Below are positions 1 through 5,557 of a stretch of DNA of 5,630 nucleotides, piece by piece. How positions within the stretch are numbered: position 1 is the first letter of the stretch; each line of letters starts with the position of its first letter. This DNA comes from DATECU01 sp035286745. Lineage in GTDB: Bacteria > Acidobacteriota > Vicinamibacteria > Fen-336. A model generated the notes under the pieces. That model was not told where the DNA came from, searched no databases, and saw only the letters and a list, made by a program, of their open reading frames with translations. The position numbers and the translations under genes are program-made. The stretch spans positions 1 through 5,630 of the forward strand of contig DATECU010000252.1 in NCBI GenBank assembly GCA_035286745.1. Reading direction: 5' to 3'.

Positions 1-31
1 CCCGAATCAGTATCGGCGGCCGGCTCCGGCG

Positions 32-232
32 GTGGCGCTGTTCGGCTTCGGCTACGATGACGAGCTGATCAAGGTCCTGGGCGAGCCCTGGGAGGGCGTG
101 AGCGCGGCGGAGAAGGCGCTGGCGCGAGCGGCCGAGGAGCAGGGCCGGCCAGTGGACGAAATCCGCAAACAGAGGCAGGATCTCTACGACAGATGGATTC
201 AGGAGTTGAGTCGGGAGGACGCCTCCCGGTAG
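32..232 (+). CDS. Unrecognised small protein or C-terminal end of a gene cut by the window edge
   Basis: The frame is open from the window edge to a TAG at 230-232. The first possible start inside the window is the GTG at 32, giving 66 residues. No Shine-Dalgarno precedes that GTG, and the upstream codons (reading PNQYRRPAPA) have no stop, so this may equally be the tail of a longer protein. The visible product opens with a short hydrophobic stretch (ALFGFGYDDELI). It continues as a charged, probably helical region rich in Ala, Glu and Arg and ends in DRWIQELSREDASR. I see no catalytic motif and do not recognise the family. It ends 44 bases before the actin-like gene on the same strand, so co-transcription is possible, but the next gene has its own strong ribosome binding site. 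I am fairly sure the frame is coding and unsure of its start. Confidence 0.55.
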   Translation: MALFGFGYDDELIKVLGEPWEGVSAAEKALARAAEEQGRPVDEIRKQRQDLYDRWIQELSREDASR

Positions 233-262
233 GATGATGGCGCCCCGACCCGCGGGGCCTCG

Positions 263-268
263 AGGAGG
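263..268 (+). promoter_or_regulatory. Strong Shine-Dalgarno of the actin-like gene
   Basis: AGGAGG lies eight bases before the ATG at 277, which is near-ideal spacing. It fixes the start of the actin-like gene. It also contrasts with the genes starting at 1424 and 3849, which have no Shine-Dalgarno. Confidence 0.85.
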
Positions 269-276
269 GTAGGGAC

Positions 277-1341
277 ATGGTGGACGAACGCAAGGATCAC
301 CTCTGGAAAGTGGCCCAAGAGGTCGAGGAGCGCATCGACGAGTTGGACAAGACTGTCGGCCACCCCTTGGGAATCGATGTGGGCACCAGCAAGGTGGTGG
401 CCGCCCAGAAGCGGGGCAAGGCGATCGAGACCGCCTGGCAGCTCAACGCCTTCATCCCCGTCCCCTATTCTCGTTTCACCGAGACCATCCTCGGCCAGAA
501 CGAGATCTCGTACTTCCGCGAAGCCGACCAGCTGGTGATCTACGGCACCGCCACCGAACGCTTCGCCAACATGTTCAACGCGGAGTGCCGAAGGCCGATG
601 TCGGACGGCCTGCTGAACCCCAAGGAAAAGGCGGCCATGCCGGTGCTGGAGACCATCATCCAGTCCATGGTCAGCAAGGCCCGGGTGCAGGGCGAGGTGC
701 TCGCCTTCTCGGTACCCGCCGCCTGCGAAGGCCGCGAGGCCCAGCTCACCTACCACGAGGCCACGCTCCGGAGCTACTTCGAAGGCCTCGGCTACAAGGC
801 GGTGGCCATCAACGAGGGGCTCGCCGTGATCTTCTCGGAGCTGGAGAGCAACAACTTCACCGGCATCGGCATCTCCTGCGGCGGGGGCATGTGCAATGCC
901 ACCCTCGCCTACCTGTCGATCCCGTCTCTGATGTTCAGCATCCCCCGAGGCGGCGATCACATCGATCAGGCGGTGGGTACGGTGGTGAACGAGCACGCTA
1001 CCCGCGTCAAGGTCATCAAGGAGGAGAGCCTCGACCTCAGTCGCTCGCCCAAGGACAAGATCGAGAAGGCCCTCCACATCTACTACGAAGAGCTGACGGA
1101 GAGCCTGGTCGAAGCCCTTCGCCGCGCCCTCTCGGCGGCTGACAAGCTGCCCAAAGCGGAGCGCCCGCTGCCCATCGTCCTCTCGGGTGGAACCGCCAAA
1201 CCGCGGGGCTTCCGCGACATGTTCGAGCGGGCCTTGCGGCGTCACCCGTTGCCGGTGGAGATCTCCGAGCTTCGCATGGCTCAGGACCCCTTGATCGCCA
1301 CCGCCAAGGGCGCCCTGATCGCCGCCATGTACGAGAAGTGA
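277..1341 (+). CDS. Actin-like ATPase of the MreB/MamK type
   Basis: Predicted cytoplasmic, nucleotide-binding and probably filament-forming protein of 354 residues, close to the usual MreB/MamK length. Seen in the sequence: the phosphate-1 loop LGIDVGTSK (31-39); an RRPMSDGLL segment (105-113) resembling the MreB 'RPMKDGVI' region; a connect-1 segment with Glu180 (AINEGLAVIF); a glycine-rich phosphate-2 loop GISCGGGMCN (198-207); RGGDHIDQAVG (224-234), like the MreB 'GGDRFDEAI' segment; and the adenosine loop VLSGGTAKPRGF (301-312). Oddities: the phosphate-2 loop has Ser-Cys where the family usually has Asp just before the glycines, and a charged helical extension of about 25 residues precedes the core. 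No membrane segment is apparent. The start is set by AGGAGG at 263-268. A GC hairpin follows the stop. The next genes encode a membrane-anchored AAA+ protein and its paralogue, suggesting a shared system. FtsA, PilM and plasmid ParM fit less well. A MamK role in magnetosomes is not implied. Confidence 0.93.
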   Translation: MVDERKDHLWKVAQEVEERIDELDKTVGHPLGIDVGTSKVVAAQKRGKAIETAWQLNAFIPVPYSRFTETILGQNEISYFREADQLVIYGTATERFANMFNAECRRPMSDGLLNPKEKAAMPVLETIIQSMVSKARVQGEVLAFSVPAACEGREAQLTYHEATLRSYFEGLGYKAVAINEGLAVIFSELESNNFTGIGISCGGGMCNATLAYLSIPSLMFSIPRGGDHIDQAVGTVVNEHATRVKVIKEESLDLSRSPKDKIEKALHIYYEELTESLVEALRRALSAADKLPKAERPLPIVLSGGTAKPRGFRDMFERALRRHPLPVEISELRMAQDPLIATAKGALIAAMYEK

Positions 1342-1350
1342 TTCCCGGTA

Positions 1351-1377
1351 CCGGCCGGGCCTGCTGGGCCCGGCCGG
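1351..1377 (+). terminator. Perfect 11-bp GC hairpin after the actin-like gene
   Basis: CCGGCCGGGCC (1351-1361) pairs perfectly with GGCCCGGCCGG (1367-1377) around a five-base loop. It begins ten bases after the stop at 1341. No U tract follows (the next bases are CTCGCCCC), so it is not a textbook intrinsic terminator. It could be a U-less terminator or an mRNA 3'-end stabiliser. Its position directly before a candidate promoter supports a transcript boundary here. A shorter palindrome, CCGGTACCGG (1345-1354), overlaps the left arm and would compete with it. Confidence 0.6.
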
Positions 1378-1409
1378 CTCGCCCCCTGGCTCCCCAACAC
1401 CTTCCAACC

Positions 1410-1418
1410 TGCTAGACT
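1410..1418 (+). promoter_or_regulatory. Candidate extended -10 promoter for a leaderless transcript
   Basis: TGCTAGACT matches the extended -10 form TGnTAnnnT. The hexamer TAGACT (1413-1418) ends only five bases before the ATG at 1424, so transcription would start at or very near the A of the start codon. No -35 element is visible at the usual spacing, as is common for extended -10 promoters, and no Shine-Dalgarno precedes the gene. Both facts fit leaderless translation. This is inferred from spacing and motif only. Confidence 0.5.
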
Positions 1419-1423
1419 GCCCC

Positions 1424-3835
1424 ATGCCGTTTCGGGCCCTCGTCTTCGGCCTCTGCCTCGCGTTTGCCGCGCCCCCGGTGTGGGCGGCCAAGGAGTGGTA
1501 CGCCCATTACGAGGACGCCCAGAAGCTGCTGGCCCGGGGCCGCTGCAAGGAAGCCATCCAGAGCCTGCGCGAAGCCCAAGCCCTGAAGCCCCGTTCGGCG
1601 CTCTACGTCCAGACCTACGGTGTTCAGTTCGTCGACGAGTATCTGCCCTACTACTGGGAGGGCGTCTGCCGCCTGCGCCTGGGCGAGTACGGGGCCGCCA
1701 TCGAGCTCTTCAACCGCGAGGAAGGCCAGGGAGCCATCAAGAAGCGGGACCGGCTCTATCAGGACCTGCGGCTGCAACGGGAAAACGCCGAGCGCCAGCG
1801 CACCGTACGTTCGGCGCAGGAGCAGGTCCAACGGCTGCGCAGGGAGAGCGACGAGCTCCAGAAGACGGGACTGCTGGACGACGCGCTGGCTCGGCTCAAG
1901 GAAGCGCAGAAGGGCGCCGAGCTCTTGGATCGCGACACCCAGCAGCAGATCCTGCAACGACAGAAGTCGATCCAGGAAGAGATCAACACCAAACGAGAGC
2001 AAGTCGAGAGGGCGGCCAGAGCGCAGAGGATCGAGGGCTTGCTGGCGGAGGGCCGTCGCCTGCAGCAAGAGGGAAACCCCTCCGCCGCCCTGGTTCGCTT
2101 CCACGATGTGCTGGCCCAGGACAAGGGGAACGCCGCCGCCCTGCAAGGCAAGCTGGAGGCCGAGGAGAGGATCCTGGCCCTCTCCACCCAGCAGGAGATG
2201 GACGCGGCCTTCCGCCGGGGCGAGGAGCTGTTCACCGCCGGCCAGTTCGAGGCCGCCCGCGATCAACTGGTCAAGGCCAACCCCACCAAGGCCGAGGTCA
2301 AGGCGCTGATCGAGAAGACCCAGAAGATCCTGGACGGCATCGAGCAGCAGAAGCAACTGCGAGCCCGGCTCGAAGCCCTGATGGCCGAGGCCGAGCGGCT
2401 GCTGGCCGCGCGCAAGTACCCGGAGGCCCTGGTCAAGCTCACCAGCGCCCTGGAGCTGGACCCGGGGAATCCGAAGGCTCGGGAGCGACTGGGCCTCGCC
2501 GAACGCATGACCGGCGACGAGATCTTCGAGCGGATCTTCCCCAACCAGGCCCCGCTCCTCACCTTCATCGAGACCCCGAGCCGCCAGGTTGAGGGGGTTC
2601 GGCTGGCCCTGTTGGGCGTCGCCACCGACGACCGCGGCCTCACCCGACTCCAGTACCGGAGGAGCGGCAAGCTGGTGGCCGAGCAGGTCCTGGAGCCCGA
2701 CCGCGACACCGGCGCCTTCCCGCGCACCTTCAGGATCGAATACGTGTTCCCGCTAGACGCCGGAGAGAACCAGTTGGCGGTCACCGCGGTCGACACGCGG
2801 GGCCTGGAGAGGGTCGAGACCTTCCTGGTCCATCGCCGGCTCCGCTTCTACGAGCGACGCGCCTTCTGGCCCTCCATGACCGGGGGCTCGCTGGGCCTGG
2901 TCGGCCTGGGCCTGGTGGCTCAACGCGCGCGCCGGCGGCGGGCTTTGCGCAACCGCTTCAATCCCTACATCGCCGGCGCTCCGGTGCTGGACGAGGAGAT
3001 GTTCTTCGGCCGCCAGAAGCTGCTGGCTCGCATCATGAACGTCCTCCACCACAACAGCCTGATGATCACCGGCGAGAGGCGCATCGGAAAGACCACCTTC
3101 CTCTACCACCTGAAACGGGCCCTGGAGGCCGACCAGGCCACCGACTACCAGTTCTTCCCCGTCTTCACCGACCTCCAGGGGGTACCCGAGGAGAGTTTCT
3201 TTCACACCATCATGAGCGACCTGGTGGAAGCGCTGCACCCCGCGCCCGAGACTCTGGCCGGGTTGCGTTTCCAGGCGGAGCAGGAGGGGGACTACGACGG
3301 TCGCGATTTCAGCCACGACGTGCAGCGCATCATCGAGGAGCTGAAGACCAGGACGCCCAGGCAGGTGAAGCTCACCTTGCTCATCGACGAGGTCGACGTG
3401 CTCAACGAGTACTCGGGACGCATCAACCAGCGCCTGCGCGCGATCTTCATGAAGACCTTCTCCGAGCACCTGGTGGCGGTGATGAGCGGAGTCGGCATCA
3501 AACGAGTGTGGACCAGCGAGGGCAGCCCCTGGTACAACTTCTTCGACGAGGTCGAGCTCAGCGCCTTCACCCGCGAGGAGGCCGAGGAGCTGATCCGCGA
3601 GCCGGTGGAGGGCGTGTTCCGCTACCAGCCTGAGGCGGTGGAGCGCATCCTCGCCATGAGCCAGCTCAAGCCCTACGTGATCCAGAAGTTCTGCATCCAC
3701 GCGGTGAACCGCATGCTGGAGGAAGGCCGCACGCTGGTGCGAGCAACCGACGTGGAAGCCGTCAAGGACGCCGTCCTCTTCGAGGGGCGATCCGCGCTCC
3801 TCGCCACACCGGAAGCCCAGCGGGCCTCCGCCTGA
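1424..3835 (+). CDS. Envelope-spanning protein: periplasmic TPR and Ig-like domains, one membrane segment, cytoplasmic AAA+ (ORC/STAND-like) ATPase
   Basis: Predicted inner-membrane protein of 803 residues. Residues 1-22 form a Sec signal (Arg4, hydrophobic LVFGLCLAFAA, likely cut after VWA at 21). Cys11 lacks a lipobox. Residues 25-100 hold TPR-like helices, including LPYYWEGVCRLRLGEY. A long charged coiled coil (about 105-200) follows, then further TPR-like units (about 202-245, 258-285 and 315-360). An Ig-like beta domain (about 376-470) has TDDRGLTRLQ and LDAGENQLAVTAVD. A short membrane segment (about 484-500) is followed by RARRRR, so the C-terminus is cytoplasmic by the positive-inside rule. 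The ATPase domain starts at NPYIAG (513) and FFGR (527), with Walker A GERRIGKTT (550-558) and Walker B LLIDE (651-655). Its helical lid has FTREEAEELIREPVEG (715-730). No winged helix is seen after the lid. The likely job is to couple a periplasmic binding or sensing module to cytoplasmic ATPase activity; the ligand is unknown. The gene probably has its own promoter and is followed after 13 bases by a paralogue of its ATPase domain. Confidence 0.93.
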   Translation: MPFRALVFGLCLAFAAPPVWAAKEWYAHYEDAQKLLARGRCKEAIQSLREAQALKPRSALYVQTYGVQFVDEYLPYYWEGVCRLRLGEYGAAIELFNREEGQGAIKKRDRLYQDLRLQRENAERQRTVRSAQEQVQRLRRESDELQKTGLLDDALARLKEAQKGAELLDRDTQQQILQRQKSIQEEINTKREQVERAARAQRIEGLLAEGRRLQQEGNPSAALVRFHDVLAQDKGNAAALQGKLEAEERILALSTQQEMDAAFRRGEELFTAGQFEAARDQLVKANPTKAEVKALIEKTQKILDGIEQQKQLRARLEALMAEAERLLAARKYPEALVKLTSALELDPGNPKARERLGLAERMTGDEIFERIFPNQAPLLTFIETPSRQVEGVRLALLGVATDDRGLTRLQYRRSGKLVAEQVLEPDRDTGAFPRTFRIEYVFPLDAGENQLAVTAVDTRGLERVETFLVHRRLRFYERRAFWPSMTGGSLGLVGLGLVAQRARRRRALRNRFNPYIAGAPVLDEEMFFGRQKLLARIMNVLHHNSLMITGERRIGKTTFLYHLKRALEADQATDYQFFPVFTDLQGVPEESFFHTIMSDLVEALHPAPETLAGLRFQAEQEGDYDGRDFSHDVQRIIEELKTRTPRQVKLTLLIDEVDVLNEYSGRINQRLRAIFMKTFSEHLVAVMSGVGIKRVWTSEGSPWYNFFDEVELSAFTREEAEELIREPVEGVFRYQPEAVERILAMSQLKPYVIQKFCIHAVNRMLEEGRTLVRATDVEAVKDAVLFEGRSALLATPEAQRASA

Positions 3836-3848
3836 TCTATGGCACACT

Positions 3849-4949
3849 ATGACCCTTCGCGAATGGACCCAACCGCCGATCCCCCCGCTCCGGTCGCCGA
3901 GCTCCCCCATGCGTAACCCCTTCATCGCCGGCACTTGGGTTCGGGCCGAGAACTTCTTCGGCCGCACCGGAATCCTGGATGAGATCCTGGACGGCGATCG
4001 CGATTCGGTGTGGGTGGTGGGGGCCCGGCGCATGGGCAAGACCAGCTTGCTGAAGCAGATCGAGTACCGAGTCCAGCAGAGCACCCAGACCCCCTTCGTG
4101 CCCATCTACTGGGACATCCAGGGCAGCGGCGACGCCCGCGGCCTGGCCGATCATCTGCTGGAGAGCGTCGAGGACAGCGAGGCGTTCCGGCGAGCCAGCG
4201 ACGTCTCCGCCGAGGATCTCGAGGGGCTGAGCGTCGCCGACATGCTCACCACCCTGGTCCGCCGCACGGTACGTGCCGGCTGGCGGCTGCTGCTGCTGGT
4301 GGACGAGGCGGAGGAGTTCCTGAGCGTGGCCCGGAGCGAACCGGCCATGCTGCCCCGGCTCCGGCGCATCTTCCAAAAGGGACCCGAGGTGCGCACCGTC
4401 TTCATATCTACCAAGCGTTTGGCGAGGGTGGACGAGCGCACCGACTTCGCAACCTCGCCCTTCCTGCAGGGCTTCATGCCTCCTCTCTATCTCCCCCCCT
4501 TGGCCGACGGCGAGGCCCGGGCTCTCTTGGCGCGCGGCCGCTTCGCCGAGGACGAGGTGGCCACCGTCATCGCGCGCACCGCCAACCACCCGTTTCTGCT
4601 CCAGCTCATCGCCAGCCGCCTGTTCGAGAGCCGGGACCTGGCGGGAACTCTGGACCAGGTGGCGGTGGACGCCATGGTGGCCAACTTCTTCTCGGTGGAC
4701 TTCCAGACCCTGGAGAGCGAGGAGCGGGCCATTCTAGAGGAGATGGCCGGCGAGGGTTGCCGCGCCCGGAGCGAGTTGGCCCGCTCTCTGGGTCAGAGCG
4801 AGGAAGCGCTGGAGACCAACCTCTTCTCCCTGGAGAAGCTCGGCTATCTGGCGAAGGACGCCGACACCTATCGCGTTGGGAACTGGTTCTTCGAGCGCTG
4901 GCTGAAGCGGGTGGCGGCGGAGCGGCGCGACGAGGCGCGGCTTCCGTGA
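3849..4949 (+). CDS. Soluble AAA+ (ORC/STAND-like) ATPase with C-terminal winged helix
   Basis: Predicted cytoplasmic ATPase of 366 residues. The core opens with MRNPFIAG (21-28) and FFGR (36-39), the same signature as the ATPase domain of the preceding gene. Walker A is GARRMGKTS (58-66) and Walker B is LLLLVDE (147-153). LRRIF (171-175) matches LRAIF of the paralogue, and FISTKR (185-190) looks like sensor 1. Residues about 288-354 look like a winged helix, with ERAILEEMA, SELARSLGQSEEALETNLFSL and a closing RVGNWFFERWLKR, as in archaeal-type ORC-like ATPases. This could bind DNA or a protein partner. No signal peptide or membrane segment is seen. Start choice: the ATG at 3849 gives a proline-rich 20-residue tail with GC-rich third positions, but conservation begins only at the ATG at 3909. 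Neither has a Shine-Dalgarno. The gene lies 13 bases after its paralogue and overlaps the next gene by four bases, so it is probably in one operon with both. Confidence 0.92.
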   Translation: MTLREWTQPPIPPLRSPSSPMRNPFIAGTWVRAENFFGRTGILDEILDGDRDSVWVVGARRMGKTSLLKQIEYRVQQSTQTPFVPIYWDIQGSGDARGLADHLLESVEDSEAFRRASDVSAEDLEGLSVADMLTTLVRRTVRAGWRLLLLVDEAEEFLSVARSEPAMLPRLRRIFQKGPEVRTVFISTKRLARVDERTDFATSPFLQGFMPPLYLPPLADGEARALLARGRFAEDEVATVIARTANHPFLLQLIASRLFESRDLAGTLDQVAVDAMVANFFSVDFQTLESEERAILEEMAGEGCRARSELARSLGQSEEALETNLFSLEKLGYLAKDADTYRVGNWFFERWLKRVAAERRDEARLP

Positions 4950-5206
4950 TCATCGGCGCCAACACGGTCTTTGAGCACGCCGGCAAGCAGTATCACATCC
5001 AGGCCGAGGACCTGGGCTTCGAGCACAGGGCCATCGAGCTTCGCGTCTACGACGGCGGCACCCTGCTCTGGCGCAAGCGCGTCCCCTATGCTGAGGAGCT
5101 GACCCCCGCTCAGCCCAAGGCAGAGCGCGAGGAGCAGGTCGCCAAGCTCCTGGAGCGAACCCTGCACACCGTCCAGGCCGCCATCGCCAAGGGGAAGATC
5201 GGGTAG
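4946..5206 (+). CDS. Small conserved-looking protein of unknown function, coupled to the ATPase gene
   Basis: The GTG at 4946 overlaps the TGA stop of the upstream gene (GTGA, four bases), a classic arrangement for translational coupling. The product has 86 residues. The first half looks like a compact beta-rich fold, with VFEHAGKQYHIQAEDLGFEH (8-27), IELRVYDGGTLLW (30-42) and RKRVPYAEEL (43-52). The second half is a charged helix (about 56-82, REEQVAKLLERTLHTVQAAI) ending in KGKIG. There is no membrane segment, signal or catalytic motif. The YHIQ-EDLG and VYDGGTLLW segments resemble, from memory, small uncharacterised proteins in GC-rich Gram-negative genomes; I cannot name a family. A weak GAGG at 4932-4935 could serve as ribosome binding site. 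The larger open frame running upstream of 4946 in this register is a shadow of the ATPase gene. The likely role is an accessory or adaptor protein of the ATPase pair. Confidence 0.82.
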   Translation: MIIGANTVFEHAGKQYHIQAEDLGFEHRAIELRVYDGGTLLWRKRVPYAEELTPAQPKAEREEQVAKLLERTLHTVQAAIAKGKIG

Positions 5207-5215
5207 GCGCACGAC

Positions 5216-5301
5216 GACCGGTAGCGAGCAGCAGGACCGGTAGCAATCAGCGCTCAGCGGTCAGCTACGGCAGGGCACAGAGGTAGCGGTCGGCGATCAG
5301 C
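5216..5301. repeat. Degenerate short repeats: 17-base direct repeat and CAGC heptamers
   Basis: GACCGGTAGCGAGCAGC (5216-5232) recurs as GACCGGTAGCAATCAGC (5235-5251) with 15 of 17 bases identical and a 19-base period. The second copy runs into three contiguous heptamers ending in TCAGC: AATCAGC (5245-5251), GCTCAGC (5252-5258) and GGTCAGC (5259-5265). Two more, GGTCGGC and GATCAGC, occur at 5288-5301. Similar degenerate heptamer clusters occur between genes in many bacterial genomes, and their function is unclear. Here they separate the ATPase operon from the accessory segment on the right. Confidence 0.6.
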
Positions 5302-5303
5302 GA

Positions 5304-5557
5304 GTGGCCGTTAGCCCGAAGCGGGGCGAGGCGTGCGAGGCCTGGGCGCCTACCGACGATGACCCGTACGCCGTGCACCGCCGTGCCCTCCTCGAGGCCT
5401 ACGATGCTGTGCGCCCCCTCGCCGGAGCGGCCTTCGTCGAGATGCTGGCCGCCTCCCCAGAGAGCGCCGAACACCGGTACCCCCGCGTAGCGGCCCGGTC
5501 ACCAACGGGCAACCGTTCTTGCAGCGGTACTACAATGACCTGAGGGGGATCCTATGA
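5304..5557 (+). pseudogene. Small gene apparently broken by a -1 frameshift at a C run
   Basis: From the GTG at 5304 the frame reads as plausible protein (for example DPYAVHRRALLEAYDAVRPL) with GC-rich third positions until about 5470. After that the third-position signal fades and the frame drifts to a stop at 5541-5543. Another frame becomes coding-like from about 5483 (NGQPFLQRYYNDLRGIL) and ends at the TGA 5555-5557, which overlaps the ATG of the next gene as ATGA. The two frames meet at five C (5480-5484). One extra C, or a -1 slip, would join them into 84 residues. The second frame has no obvious start of its own. I do not recognise the product, and its true start is uncertain because the frame is also open into the repeats to about 5244. 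This may be a real pseudogene, a sequencing error in the C run, or ribosomal frameshifting. No Shine-Dalgarno is clear. Confidence 0.45.
5542..5548 (+). promoter_or_regulatory. Shine-Dalgarno of the antitoxin-like gene
   Basis: GAGGGGG lies five bases before the ATG at 5554. It supports this start and lies inside the end of the upstream frame, consistent with coupled translation. Confidence 0.65.

Noticed and set aside
1424..1489. Lipoprotein signal in the TPR/ATPase protein because of Cys11
   Set aside because: The residues before Cys11 (VFGL) do not form a lipobox. The VWA-AKE site at about 21 fits ordinary signal peptidase cleavage better.
199..1491. 430-residue antisense open frame opposite the actin-like gene
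   Set aside because: It mirrors a gene with clear actin motifs and a strong Shine-Dalgarno. GC-rich codon bias routinely leaves long antisense frames open, and its product shows no recognisable domain.
2753..4105. 450-residue antisense open frame, and a 314-residue one at 1412-2356, opposite the ATPase genes
   Set aside because: Both are low-complexity shadows rich in Leu, Gly, His and Asp, opposite frames that carry Walker motifs and a signal peptide.
4010..4945. Upstream part of the long + strand frame that ends at 5206
   Set aside because: It overlaps the ATPase gene and reads as Gly/Arg/Pro/His-rich nonsense. Only the part from the GTG at 4946 looks like protein.
5265..5474. 69-residue antisense open frame over the repeat and broken gene
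   Set aside because: It runs into the repeats and has no ribosome binding site or recognisable domain. The + strand reading is better supported by third-position GC and the ATGA overlap.
5493..5510. GCCCG...CGGGC hairpin followed by AACCGTTCTT as a terminator
   Set aside because: It has only five base pairs and an eight-base loop, and lies inside a stretch that looks coding and leads by overlap into the next gene.
5531..5536. TACAAT as a -10 promoter element for the antitoxin-like gene
   Set aside because: There is no -35 at 15-18 bases, it lies within apparent coding sequence, and transcription would begin inside the Shine-Dalgarno. Possible but not supported.
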